Assembly: GCA_951812645.1 (NCBI GenBank)
Contig: CATOSM010000001.1
Coordinates: forward strand, 1,405,560 to 1,469,559
Reading direction: 5' to 3'
Length of the DNA stretch: 64,000 nucleotides
Origin: an uncultured Candidatus Nitrosopumilus sp.
GTDB taxonomy: Archaea; Thermoproteota; Nitrososphaeria; Nitrososphaerales; Nitrosopumilaceae
Every line of letters begins with the position of its first letter. Position 1 is the first letter of the stretch. The notes beneath the pieces were generated by a model, which was given only the letters and a program-made list of their open reading frames with translations, did not search any database and was not told the origin of the DNA. Of this stretch, positions 1 through 7,932 are shown one piece after another. Position numbers and translations under genes: made by a program.

Positions 1-812
1 GCAGATTTGGCATAAGCTGGCAAACCGTCAGTGATAAATGCCCTAGGTGTCTTTTGTGTCATGTTTACAGTAGATACCAAAAGCTTGTCTGCTTGGTGTT
101 GAAACTTTGTATCTGCCATCTCACCAATCAGCCAGAATCTGGTCTCGTCATCCATCGTACTAAACAGGTAATTCATCTTGCCTGAAACTCGAATAAATGC
201 CTCATCTGCCCTTATCCAGTCTCCGACTCTTGGAACAATTTTATCGACATATTCAGAACCAAGTTTGGAATATTGAGCAACCCATCGGTATATTGTCATG
301 TGAGATATTTTAATTCCCATTCTTCTATACTGTCTTGAAATATCCCGTACACTCATTCCTGAGAAATACATCTCCAAAGAACCTGTAATGGTGCCATCAT
401 TATTTTGTTTTTTCTCAAATCCGAAATTTGTGATAAATCGCTTCTTACAATCTAAACATTTGAATCTCTGAACTTTGTTCTTTTTGGTTTGTCTCATTCC
501 ATCTTTCCTTATCTTGCCAGAATCACAGTATTTGCATAGTTGTAATTTACTTCGTTCCATAATTCTAAAAGTATTGTTTCGATAACATTGATTGTTTTTA
601 ATAATCTCTAAAACTATCTTAATATGCTTGCAATCGGATTTCCTAACAAGGTGATCCTTGCATTGGCAAACCAAACCATTGTCAGTCTTGGATACAATGT
701 AACGATTTTCAGGGTTGGTCTGGGATCTTACGCTAAAAGAATTTGAATCCAGTTGGGAGCAACAACCCCTAGTTTCCATCATCTGCTTGGCTCTTTGATT
801 TCTTGCATTCAT
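1..812 (-). CDS. DDE transposase with SWIM zinc finger (partial, 3' end outside window)
   Basis: The frame is open from an ATG at 812 to the window edge (270 codons seen). Residues about 50-67 hold a SWIM-like CxC...CxH motif. Next comes a CxxC...CxxC zinc ribbon followed by an RF-type stretch, then a helix-turn-helix-like segment. A catalytic-type D follows in a RADEAF context, and a second D in FITDGLPAY. This order matches IS6-like archaeal DDE transposases, which cut and join DNA ends during transposition. The C-terminal catalytic E lies beyond the window. It is divergent from the AbrB-like gene at 907 and shares a repeat-rich intergenic region with it. An internal ATG at 560 would give a form without the SWIM domain. 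Family-level call is fairly sure; activity is unknown. Confidence 0.75.
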   Translation of the reverse strand, partial: MNARNQRAKQMMETRGCCSQLDSNSFSVRSQTNPENRYIVSKTDNGLVCQCKDHLVRKSDCKHIKIVLEIIKNNQCYRNNTFRIMERSKLQLCKYCDSGKIRKDGMRQTKKNKVQRFKCLDCKKRFITNFGFEKKQNNDGTITGSLEMYFSGMSVRDISRQYRRMGIKISHMTIYRWVAQYSKLGSEYVDKIVPRVGDWIRADEAFIRVSGKMNYLFSTMDDETRFWLIGEMADTKFQHQADKLLVSTVNMTQKTPRAFITDGLPAYAKS

Positions 813-815
813 GCA

Positions 816-905
816 ATAAGGTAACATTTACGGTAATATAAGCATAAGGTAACAAATAAGGTAATAAGGTAACAATAAATACCCTTACCTTTTATGTTAC
901 ATTAT
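816..905. promoter_or_regulatory. AAGGTAAC repeat cluster between divergent genes
   Basis: The octamer AAGGTAAC occurs at 818-825, 846-853 and 866-873, with AAGGTAAT at 858-865 and an inverted CCTTACCT at 883-890. The cluster fills the gap between the divergent transposase and the AbrB-like gene. Inference: an operator read by the AbrB-like protein, or an IS end; nothing in the sequence decides between these. Confidence 0.5.
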
Positions 906-906
906 T

Positions 907-1074
907 ATGGTTGAAACTACCAAACTGTCACAGGCAAACACTGCCAAATCCTTGAGAACTATTGTGCCGATTCATATTGTCAACCAGATGGGTTTGAGTC
1001 AGGGTGATCAGATAGACTGGGAGTTGGACAAGGAAGGCAGTCAATGGATGGCAAAGGTGACCAAAAGGAAATGA
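907..1074 (+). CDS. AbrB/SpoVT-like DNA-binding protein
   Basis: A 55-residue protein too short for most gene callers. It has the swapped-hairpin AbrB pattern: a basic stretch, an IVP turn near residue 20, then GLSQGDQIDWEL, which is the usual GxxxGDxLxW core, and a final strand. Such proteins bind DNA as dimers and act as repressors or antitoxins. Its TGA overlaps the ATG of the methyltransferase gene, so the two are probably co-transcribed and translationally coupled. The upstream repeat cluster is a natural target. Inference: it controls the restriction-modification genes, a role normally held by HTH C-proteins. Confidence 0.75.
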   Translation: MVETTKLSQANTAKSLRTIVPIHIVNQMGLSQGDQIDWELDKEGSQWMAKVTKRK

Positions 1075-2321
1075 TGATGAACAAAAAAACTGTCAAACGA
1101 GCACCCACAGCAGGCAAAGTGGAAAAAGTCAGTTTCAGGGATCTTGTCGATATACCATCAACAACACATGCAACCTTTGGACTTTATAATTATCCTGCAA
1201 AATTCATACCTCATGTAATTACACATGTGTTGGAAAACTACACAGATCCTAAAATGTCCGTCTTTGATCCTTTTGGCGGTTATGGGACAGTTGGCACCGT
1301 ATCAAAAATCTCTGGCAATGATTATGAGATGTGGGATTTGAACCCACTGCTTGGGATATTGCATCCAATATCCATCATGAAACCTGTAACCATTGACATT
1401 CAAAACATCATAAAAGGAATGAAAAACTCGAAAGAAAAATTTGTGCCTGATTGGGAAAGGCATCAGAACTGGTTCAAAAAAGAATTTCTGCCCTTCTTGT
1501 ACAGGTTATGGGGGTACTATCACTCACTACAAGATAAAAAAACCAAGATGATTTTGACAATCCCATTACTAAAAACCACTAGATATTTTTCATATGACGA
1601 TATGCAAAGGCAAAAACTGTCAAAATCTCACAGATCAGAAAAACGCGTTGAGAAAATTCTTGCCTCTGATTGGAAGACTCTCTTTTTCCAAATGCTGGAA
1701 AGGGACATAATACGCATACAAAATGGACAGGAAGAATATCAGAGATTGCACCCAAAGAAGACAAAATATAAGATACAAACTGGAATTGATGTGATGCAGC
1801 AAAACCTAAAGGAAAACAAGGACGTATTGATTACCTCTCCGCCCTATGTACAGTCTCAGGAATATATGCGTCAAGCCAAACTTGATTTGTATTGGCTGGG
1901 TTTTTCAGAAGAAAAAATCAGAGAACTAAGTAAATTGGAGATACCTTACCGTAATGTGGAACCGTGTCCGATTTATTCTCCTACCTATGAAAAATGTTTG
2001 AATCGTATTGAAGAAGATCATATCAGAAAAATATTTCAAAGATATTTCTGGTGCATGATTGGAACTTTCACAAGACTACAGGAAAAGATAAACTCTCGGA
2101 TGTTTATCTTTGTAGGGCATAGCAGTACAAGGGGGAGATCCACCCCGATAGACGTAATCTTGATTGAGCATCTTTCAAAATTTGGGTGGATTCATGAAAA
2201 AACATTGAGTGACAAGATAGTTGGGCGCCGCCTGTTTGCATATTCTATAAATCCAGCTTCCAAACGGAAGGATGCACGTACCACCATTGAGAATTTGGTC
2301 ATATTCAAACGGCGGAGTTGA
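1071..2321 (+). CDS. DNA methyltransferase (N4-cytosine or N6-adenine)
   Basis: S-adenosylmethionine-dependent DNA base methylase. Near residue 70 there is the SAM-binding motif I, DPFGGYGT, preceded by a YPAKFIP element typical of this family. The catalytic motif IV, TSPPY, lies near residue 256. The order I then IV separates it from the common beta class, where IV comes first. The start is chosen at 1071, where three ATGs overlap the stop of the AbrB-like gene; an earlier in-frame ATG at 1044 lies inside that gene. About 416 residues. Its 3' end overlaps by 17 bp a convergent gene with a PD-(D/E)XK signature. Together they look like a type II restriction-modification pair. An orphan methylase is the alternative. 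Confidence 0.8.
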   Translation: MMMNKKTVKRAPTAGKVEKVSFRDLVDIPSTTHATFGLYNYPAKFIPHVITHVLENYTDPKMSVFDPFGGYGTVGTVSKISGNDYEMWDLNPLLGILHPISIMKPVTIDIQNIIKGMKNSKEKFVPDWERHQNWFKKEFLPFLYRLWGYYHSLQDKKTKMILTIPLLKTTRYFSYDDMQRQKLSKSHRSEKRVEKILASDWKTLFFQMLERDIIRIQNGQEEYQRLHPKKTKYKIQTGIDVMQQNLKENKDVLITSPPYVQSQEYMRQAKLDLYWLGFSEEKIRELSKLEIPYRNVEPCPIYSPTYEKCLNRIEEDHIRKIFQRYFWCMIGTFTRLQEKINSRMFIFVGHSSTRGRSTPIDVILIEHLSKFGWIHEKTLSDKIVGRRLFAYSINPASKRKDARTTIENLVIFKRRS

Positions 2322-2811
2322 GCTTATTTTTTAGTTCTGTGAGATAGGGCTCATTCCAATTTACTAGGATTTTCCAGTTGTTTTTTAGAATCTGAATCCT
2401 GCTTTTTGCTATGGATTTTCCCCACAAATCTAAAAATGACGTTGGAACTACGTAAATATCGAGTTTGTTCTTGTCTACTCCAAAAATAAGATCAGTGTTT
2501 TCTGGGGAATATTTGTAAACTTTGACATCAGATACATATTCACGGTCTATTCCCCCACGACCTCCACCAGTCAAAGTCAGACTGTTATCCATAGTTTTTA
2601 CCTGAACTCTCAAAAACCGTTTTAAGCCATCCATTTTCTCCATACCGACGATCACGACATCATATGCACTTCCTGACAGGTCAGCTTTTCCAGCCTCCAA
2701 CCCCAGCCTCATCATTATAGATCTTACGAAAAGCTCATGTGCATCACCTAACGGTGCACCTGATTTCTTCTTGATTAGACCTGTTATGTCTATGTCAAGC
2801 AATTCACCCAT
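2305..2811 (-). CDS. Putative PD-(D/E)XK endonuclease
   Basis: A 168-residue protein. An N-terminal helix carries a conserved-type E (GDAHELFVR). A D follows in AYDVVIVG near residue 50, and then RVQVKTM with the Q-x-K pair near residue 70. This D...QxK spacing is the PD-(D/E)XK nuclease core, in which D and Q/E bind the metal and K activates water. It converges on the methyltransferase and overlaps its 3' end. By position it is likely the restriction partner. A Holliday-junction or intron-type nuclease of the same fold cannot be excluded. Confidence 0.6.
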   Translation of the reverse strand: MGELLDIDITGLIKKKSGAPLGDAHELFVRSIMMRLGLEAGKADLSGSAYDVVIVGMEKMDGLKRFLRVQVKTMDNSLTLTGGGRGGIDREYVSDVKVYKYSPENTDLIFGVDKNKLDIYVVPTSFLDLWGKSIAKSRIQILKNNWKILVNWNEPYLTELKNKLNSAV

Positions 2812-2829
2812 AATCCCTGATCTTTGTAG

Positions 2830-3009
2830 ATATTTTTAAACATCACCATAACACCCGAAGATGTTACAGAACCCAACGCAATAATCTTTGAAAACAGGGC
2901 CGATGAAAAATATGCTGCATGCCAGGCAGCATCAGTCATTGGAAGAAAAGAAAGATTGAAAGAGGTGCAAGGCAACAATGAAAGATACAGGATGAATCTG
3001 GAAAAATAA
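2830..3009 (+). pseudogene. Short ORF remnant, charged C-terminal tail
   Basis: The frame is open for 59 codons between a TAG and a TAA, but it has no ATG, GTG or TTG at its head. The composition is protein-like, with an acidic start and a Lys/Arg-rich helical end (IGRKERLKEV). It lies just behind the 5' end of the nuclease gene. I do not recognise the family; it is most likely the tail of a decayed gene. Confidence 0.3.
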
Positions 3010-3285
3010 TCCATCCTGATTCTGGCAACGCAGGCAATCCTCAAACCCGGGAATATTTGGAGGCATTCATCAGACGAAAGAATTTCCTTCATTTGTAAGA
3101 AAAAAACGGGGCAATGTTGAAAAATTATTGCAAGAAAAATCCAATCAGAAGATATCTGAATTCTTTGAAGGATAATTTTTAGAGGTTATCGTCTGAGTCT
3201 AAATTGAAACGTCTGTAAATCCTGTTGGAGTGATTGCAGCCGTACCTGTCTTCTTGCGCGCCAAGTATGCGCCGTCTGACAATGT
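3010..3285. other. Intergenic stretch with no recognisable gene
   Basis: No convincing coding frame, RNA or inverted terminal repeat is visible. The right part (from about 3255) shares a short GCGCCGTCTGACAATG segment with the leader of copy C, so the true left end of beta-helix copy A may lie slightly before 3286. Confidence 0.4.
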
Positions 3286-3417
3286 TGAGCATATGGTACG
3301 GCACATCCTGACGTGAGACGACTTCATACCCGGGGGACAAAACCTACACTTCGGACAGATCAGGCCGGAATGCACCCGCAGCTGGGCCAAAAACAAACGG
3401 CCTCTGCGGAACCAACG

Positions 3418-3426
3418 GTTTATTAA
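3418..3426 (+). promoter_or_regulatory. TATA-like box of beta-helix gene A
   Basis: GTTTATTAA is centred about 27 bp before the ATG at 3449. The same element precedes copies B (offset 20,111) and C (GTTTATTAACCCC near 55587). Spacing fits a leaderless transcript starting at or next to the ATG. Confidence 0.5.
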
Positions 3427-3448
3427 CCCCACTGATCACATGTATTCC

Positions 3449-5170
3449 ATGAAAAAATTGACCGCCTTACAATATACGATATTTATGGTTGCCGCACTGA
3501 CCATCCTGATTACGGTGCCTTCCGCATATGCTGCCACGCTTGTCCTGGATGCATCATGTCCCAACAAGAACGAGGCCAATGGAACATGTCGGGCTCCTGA
3601 TGACGGAAAATATATCTGGCTAATGCCCGCAATTAGAAACGCACAACCGGGTGATACCATATCCATCCTAAATGGAACTTATGATAAGGATCGTAACCAA
3701 ATAGTAATCAGCAAGCCGTTGACAATCCAGTCTGCATCTGCAAGTGACAGGGTGACCTTTAGCGGACCGGTCAATCTCAGAATATCTTCCGATGATGTTA
3801 CCATAAAAGGCATTACCTTTAAGAATACCACAAAAAATGTGCCTAGCACCGATACCCCTGCACCTGTAATTACCCTTGCCAACGGCCTGTCTGACGTAAC
3901 AATACACAACAACACGTTTAGGGATACCAACGGACACGGAATAAGAATCGAACTAAGGCCGCAAACTCCATTACCAATGGAAAACCTGACCGTGTCAGAC
4001 AATGTGTTTAAGAACATTGGAACATTTACTGCGCCACATCATCCTTGGAGGGCCGAAAAAAACTTTACTGCAATACACCTAGTTGGTAACCATGCAGGCC
4101 CGGCCTTGGGAATAAACAATTCCAAAATTATCGGCAACACCATTGATACTACGACAGGCGGCGGGATAGGACTGGGCAATGCCAAAAATATCCTGGTGCA
4201 AAACAACACAATCTCAAACGTTCCCGGCTCTGCAATCGGAGTCAGATTAGGCGGCGACAATATACAGATCCTTGACAATCGCATACATAACGCAAACTCC
4301 GCAGTAGGGCACAATCAAGTCCCTGAAGACGAACGCAAGGGAGGAGCCGTTGTCTTTTGGACGGCAGGCGGCCTGACCAACATTGTCTTTAGCAACAACA
4401 CAATCTCTGGCGGCAACAACGGGCTTGTCTATTGTGGAGGAATATGCGCCGGGGTAAAGCTGTCCGAATTGGCAGATGCCAGAAATAATTTGGACGCACT
4501 CAATGCAACACGGGATACCGACAGGACAAACACGTTTACCCATAACACCTTTGACAACGTAAAGGGCTTTGACATTGTCAACAGGGCACTTGGCACGCTG
4601 GTTGCAACCAACAACTATCACGGAGAGGCAGAGCCTGACTTTACAAAAATATTGGACGGCGACATACGCTACAATCCCTACTATAATGATCCGGAACGCA
4701 GGGTGCTGGTAGATGACGGCACCGGGCCGGTACAAAAGTCAACTGCACATCTTGACGTATCACCGGTGTGTTCCATATCCCTTGGAAGCTACATCATGGA
4801 CTTTACAGACGCAAAATACGGCGCCACGTCCAGCATTATACCAAACCAAATCAAAAATGCCGGCAACCGGGATCTTGATGCAATAAAGTTTACCTCTACC
4901 GGATGGGAAAAGCCTGACGGCTCTGCCCTTCCTGATGCCGTATCCAGGGTCGGCACCGATGTCACCAGTTCGGCATCCTATACACCCATCACCACTGCTC
5001 CGGCCGGCATCAACTTTGATGATACCGACTTTACCGGATCAAACGCGCTTCCAGGCCCAAGTTCCTCCGACTCTGCACGGGTCGGCTTTGTGCTTGACCT
5101 TACCGGCGTTGCAACGGGTGCCGATGTCACCATCACGGAATCCGTAACGTACTCTGCAACCTGCAGCTAG
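3449..5170 (+). CDS. Secreted parallel beta-helix protein, copy A
   Basis: A 573-residue protein with a signal peptide (Lys pair, hydrophobic segment, SAYA cleavage site near residue 27). Residues about 60-400 carry repeating strand-turn units of the type VTIHNNTFRD, KIIGNTIDT and ILVQNNTISN, the signature of right-handed parallel beta-helix (NosD/pectin-lyase-like) proteins. A C-terminal beta-rich domain begins near CSISLGSYIMDF and ends in TYSATCS. It probably acts on the cell surface or is released; adhesion or polysaccharide binding are possible, and no catalytic residues are recognisable. Start: copy C lacks the ATG at 3440 (it has AGG) but keeps the one at 3449. Base composition is visibly richer in G+C than neighbouring core genes. 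An IS5-like remnant follows on the opposite strand. Confidence 0.85.
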   Translation: MKKLTALQYTIFMVAALTILITVPSAYAATLVLDASCPNKNEANGTCRAPDDGKYIWLMPAIRNAQPGDTISILNGTYDKDRNQIVISKPLTIQSASASDRVTFSGPVNLRISSDDVTIKGITFKNTTKNVPSTDTPAPVITLANGLSDVTIHNNTFRDTNGHGIRIELRPQTPLPMENLTVSDNVFKNIGTFTAPHHPWRAEKNFTAIHLVGNHAGPALGINNSKIIGNTIDTTTGGGIGLGNAKNILVQNNTISNVPGSAIGVRLGGDNIQILDNRIHNANSAVGHNQVPEDERKGGAVVFWTAGGLTNIVFSNNTISGGNNGLVYCGGICAGVKLSELADARNNLDALNATRDTDRTNTFTHNTFDNVKGFDIVNRALGTLVATNNYHGEAEPDFTKILDGDIRYNPYYNDPERRVLVDDGTGPVQKSTAHLDVSPVCSISLGSYIMDFTDAKYGATSSIIPNQIKNAGNRDLDAIKFTSTGWEKPDGSALPDAVSRVGTDVTSSASYTPITTAPAGINFDDTDFTGSNALPGPSSSDSARVGFVLDLTGVATGADVTITESVTYSATCS

Positions 5171-5236
5171 GAATCCGACTCCATGGCCCCAAGGTACGGC
5201 GGCACTGCCGCAACGGCAGCATGTTTTCCCCTTTTG

Positions 5237-5750
5237 TCATGATGCCGCAACAGGATACGTCACGGACTCGGCAAAAACATAACCGACCCATTCCAATACA
5301 TCATGCATGCCAGGCAGACTGATCCCGGATGGTTCCCAGTTCCTTTCGTATCCTGCTGCAATTCTATAAAGCCAGGCAAGGAACCTCAACGGCAAACCCT
5401 GCCTTGCCGTACCTGTTTTGCAGATTCCCTGGCACAGCGAATCTGGAATTATTCCTGCAGGGAATGCAGCATCTGATTCCATGACATCTGCAGGTCCGAT
5501 GTATGCCGCATCATAGCCCCGGTCAATCCACCTACAACCGGTAACCAGTACAAACATGATTGCGCTTGTTGTGGTTCTGTCGTCACTTACAGGCCTTCCA
5601 GTTCTTACAGGTTTTGACAGATGCGGTATATGGCACTCCATTCTGAATCTGTCGGTTATTGAAGTTTCATGAAAGCATGCTGTGTTTGGCGATGAACAGA
5701 TCCAGATGGTCATCAGAAATTGCCCGAACGGCTGGTTCTGGGATCAGTTC
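5237..5750 (-). pseudogene. IS5-like transposase remnant with terminal repeat, next to copy A
   Basis: Reading leftwards, the N-terminal part (ITDRF...LSKPVRTGRP...VTGCRW) aligns by eye with the intact IS5-type orfA copies in this window. It is joined directly to the C-terminal part (RGYDAAYIG...FLAWLYRIA...YERN). The middle, with the first catalytic D, is missing, so it cannot encode an active enzyme. The outer end at 5734-5750 (GGTTCTGGGATCAGTTC) resembles, in inverse, the 17-bp IS terminal repeats. The part up to 5520 belongs to the perfect repeat shared with copy B. Confidence 0.7.
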
Positions 5751-5760
5751 ATTGTAAAAA
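5644..5760 (-). repeat. IS5-like end module, inverted copy
   Basis: About 117 bp resembling 23257-23377 and 55314-55434 but in reverse orientation. It includes the first codons of the remnant transposase and the terminal repeat. In copies B and C the same module lies upstream of the beta-helix gene; here it lies downstream. Confidence 0.55.
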
Positions 5761-5810
5761 ACACTGGAAAGAAGAAATCCAGTCAGATTTTGTCACAACA
5801 ATGCGTGATG

Positions 5811-6149
5811 TCATTTTCTGGCAAACAGTCTCCTGAGGAGGGATTTTTTCGGTCTTTGTGGAAGAACTGTCTTGGCAGTCTGTCTTTCCTTTGACAGTGC
5901 CCTGTCCACAATATCATCTAACACGTCCTCAGACAGCATTGCTTTTGGTTTTTTCCTTTTGCCACCTGATAGAATTTCCAGCCTGTCTTCCAGTTCCTGG
6001 TATTTTTGCCTCAGATATTTCTCATCTGTATTGTATAGGGGTTTGTTGCTATGCAGGCATTCTTGTATGAACTGCAGTCTGCCGGCATCGCCCATTCCTG
6101 CATTTAGCAGGTCAGTTGCCATGGTACTGTAATCAACATCCGAATCCAA
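5811..6149 (-). CDS. Conserved hypothetical protein with GRLxFI...KPLYxxDxKYL motif
   Basis: 112 residues. The first half has GDAGRLQFIQECL followed by KPLYNTDEKYLRQK, a short SHOCT-like helical motif that I recall in many thaumarchaeal proteins, often as a C-terminal module. The second half is Lys/Arg-rich and ends in LLRRLFARK, possibly contacting nucleic acid or membrane. The start is uncertain: TTG at 6149 lies about 25 bp after an AT-rich box (leaderless fit), while ATG at 6122 would remove nine residues. No function can be assigned. Confidence 0.6.
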   Translation of the reverse strand: MDSDVDYSTMATDLLNAGMGDAGRLQFIQECLHSNKPLYNTDEKYLRQKYQELEDRLEILSGGKRKKPKAMLSEDVLDDIVDRALSKERQTAKTVLPQRPKKSLLRRLFARK

Positions 6150-6270
6150 GAATCAACGTAACTGTAACACCATTAATAATTTTATCCTGTTCTTTTTGCT
6201 TAAAATGCATCAAGCGATCAAAAATTAATTTTTACAAGTCGGGATAAATCAAAACCTTTGAATCCAAACC

Positions 6271-6713
6271 ATGAAAAAATCACAGCGACAATCGCAAACA
6301 ATTCAGACCCAGAAGCTCGTCAGAGGATGCTTAATATCAGGACTGACTGCTGCGTCCCTGTATGCTGCCTGCCGTGACACTGGAACTCCCGGGACGCCAA
6401 ATGAGATTGCAGGATGCCGCATCGTGGACTGGAAATCGGGATGCCGGTATCCGATCCGGTATCACGCATTGCAGGAATTGCAGGCAGGACAGGCCTGACT
6501 GAAAAGACAGGTAGAATGGCAGATGCAATGCCAGGGAATGCGCAGGAGAAAGGCAAGTCAACCGGCAAGGATCCGACGGGCACGGCAGCTGCCGCACCGT
6601 ACCTGGCATGCATCGGGACCGGAGAGAATGCAGCCCAAAGGGGCATCCCTGATGCCTCGGGGATGAGAGGGGTTACGGCAGGAAACAGATGCAACAGCCT
6701 GAGGCAGAATGTG
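6271..6713 (+). pseudogene. Transcription factor B (TFB) pseudogene, C-terminal core only
   Basis: The first frame (from 6271) encodes a LISGLTAASLYAACR...GTP...NEIA segment, the end of the first TFIIB cyclin repeat. After a frameshift near 6410, a second frame gives DPVSRIAGIAG...GLTEKT...GKDPTGTAAAAPYLACI...TAGNR, the second cyclin repeat. The zinc ribbon, B-reader and most of the first repeat are missing. TFB recruits RNA polymerase to TATA boxes, and extra TFB copies are usual in thaumarchaea. This copy is frameshifted and truncated and therefore dead. It sits in a GC-rich stretch continuous with the ParB-like gene. Confidence 0.75.
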
Positions 6714-6819
6714 GGCTTTTTTAGACCAAGGCACGCGTGCACTGTTGGCCTAAAACTTTCTCCTTTGTCAACAAATTATCACTTTACCATTTTAACAAAA
6801 CAAGGAATCTCATGATGTC

Positions 6820-7626
6820 ATGGCCCGAAAGTACAGTTCCCCGATATCCTATCGCCTGCGGGAGATTCCGGTGGGCCACATTACGGTGTGGCGTGATGCC
6901 CAGGCAAGAAGGCTGGACAGGGACGGCATTGCAGAGCTTGCAAGGTCCATCAAAAACGAGGGGCTGCAGAATCCCCCGATGGTCCAGAAGAACGGGAAGG
7001 ACTCCTATCTGCTCATGTCGGGCCAGAGAAGGCTGGCAGCCCTGAAAAGGCTGGGGGCAAAAAAGATACCCGTACTGCTGCTGACAAACAGCACCAGGTA
7101 TGACCTGGAGGATGCAAAGGCAGCATCAGTCGTCGAGAACCTGCACCGCAACAGGATGAGCACAAAGGACATGGCTGCGGCATGCGTATTTCTGAGCGAG
7201 TCCGTAGGCAGGTCAAAGGCTGCAAAGTCCTTGGGGATTTCACCGCAAACCCTGAGAAAATACCTGGGGTTTGCGGCGGTTCCGGACAGGCTAAGGCAGT
7301 TTGTCCCAGGGGAACTGTCTCGTGATGACTGTGTCAGACTGTATCACGCAGTTCCAAGCGTAACAAAGGCCGTATCCGTTGCAGAGAGGATCATTCCGTT
7401 GGATCGGAAACTGAGAAGAGCGTACCTCAAGGCCCTGGGCAGATCACCAAAGTCATCGCATCCAAAGCTGCTCAAAAAGGCAAAGGCAGGGCTGCTGCAG
7501 CAAAGGGTTGCCATACAGCTGACCAAGGGAAACGCAAGAAAACTGCGCAGCTTGGCTGCAAAAAGGGGGACTGACGTGGCTGAAATGGCAGATGAAATAG
7601 TATCAGGCTATTTGAAAAGAAAATAA
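6820..7626 (+). CDS. ParB/Spo0J-like nuclease-fold DNA-binding protein
   Basis: 268 residues. The N-terminal ParB domain shows IPVGHITV, then GIAELARSIKNEGLQNP and the MSGQRRLAALKRLG box (about residue 65-78), which in this fold binds nucleotide. EDAKAASVVENLHR follows, then a helix-turn-helix-like segment (RSKAAKSLGISPQTLRKYLG) near residue 130-150. The C-terminal part is basic. ParB family proteins bind centromere-like sites for plasmid or chromosome partition; orphan archaeal members also occur on mobile DNA. No ParA lies next to it in this window, and I saw no parS-type palindrome. Composition is clearly GC-richer than the core genes, which suggests acquired DNA. Confidence 0.75.
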   Translation: MARKYSSPISYRLREIPVGHITVWRDAQARRLDRDGIAELARSIKNEGLQNPPMVQKNGKDSYLLMSGQRRLAALKRLGAKKIPVLLLTNSTRYDLEDAKAASVVENLHRNRMSTKDMAAACVFLSESVGRSKAAKSLGISPQTLRKYLGFAAVPDRLRQFVPGELSRDDCVRLYHAVPSVTKAVSVAERIIPLDRKLRRAYLKALGRSPKSSHPKLLKKAKAGLLQQRVAIQLTKGNARKLRSLAAKRGTDVAEMADEIVSGYLKRK

Positions 7627-7696
7627 GAATAAAAAAAGTCAAACTATTTCAGTACTTGGGAAAGTGACCATCTGCACCTTCCAAACGGTATTCTGA

Positions 7697-7862
7697 TTTT
7701 ACTCCGCCAAAGAAATCAACAATAATAATTTCAAAGATGCATTTGAGAATTTCAATTGTAATGATTGTGTTTGTATGACTGATGCGGCAATTATCTCTCA
7801 GCATGCAATTATCCATGATCATAAGAATTTCACTAAATGATTAGTTTTGAGACGAGCTGATA
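7697..7862 (+). other. Gene remnant followed by IS-like end
   Basis: The gap 7627-7932 holds a 48-codon frame without a start (7697-7840; it contains CNDCVCMTDAAI) that looks like the tail of a lost gene. Directly after it, TTAGTTTTGAGACGAGCTGA (7841-7860) resembles the right end of the IS5-type elements at 37624-37643 and 58215-58234. Probably an old IS scar; the protein is not recognised. Confidence 0.35.
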
Positions 7863-7932
7863 AGAAGAAATGGCACATTTCTTAGTCGTACCACAAGTTT
7901 ATCCTTTTATTCTCATTTAATCAATTGATTTT

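Larger units (their letters stand above)
3286..5520 (+). repeat. 2,235-bp direct repeat, copy A
   Basis: Sequence from TGAGCATATGG to CATCATAGCCCC recurs at 23397-25631, with a constant offset of 20,111 bp. Both copies encode the same 576-codon frame, and every line I compared was identical. The repeat contains a promoter, the secreted beta-helix gene and the C-terminal part of an IS5-like transposase. The flanks differ completely on both sides. Confidence 0.9.

Noticed and set aside
2790-3092. 100-codon minus frame before the nuclease gene
   Set aside because: No start signal or domain; the plus-strand remnant at 2830-3009 has a more protein-like composition.
3199-3432. Minus-strand frame with CPKCRFC...SSHVRMC in the leader of copies A and B
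   Set aside because: Zinc-finger-like, but copy C does not keep the cysteines and the promoter of the beta-helix gene overlaps it.
4429-4614. Small hydrophobic minus frame inside beta-helix genes
   Set aside because: Lies fully within the coded repeat region with no independent signals.
4247-4735. 162-codon open frame on the minus strand inside beta-helix copy A (also in B)
   Set aside because: Shadow of the strongly coded plus-strand repeats; it has no promoter, and the same frame in copy C encodes an unrelated-looking product.
6320-6742. 140-codon minus frame opposite the TFB pseudogene
   Set aside because: The plus strand shows clear TFIIB core motifs; the minus frame is a GC-rich shadow.
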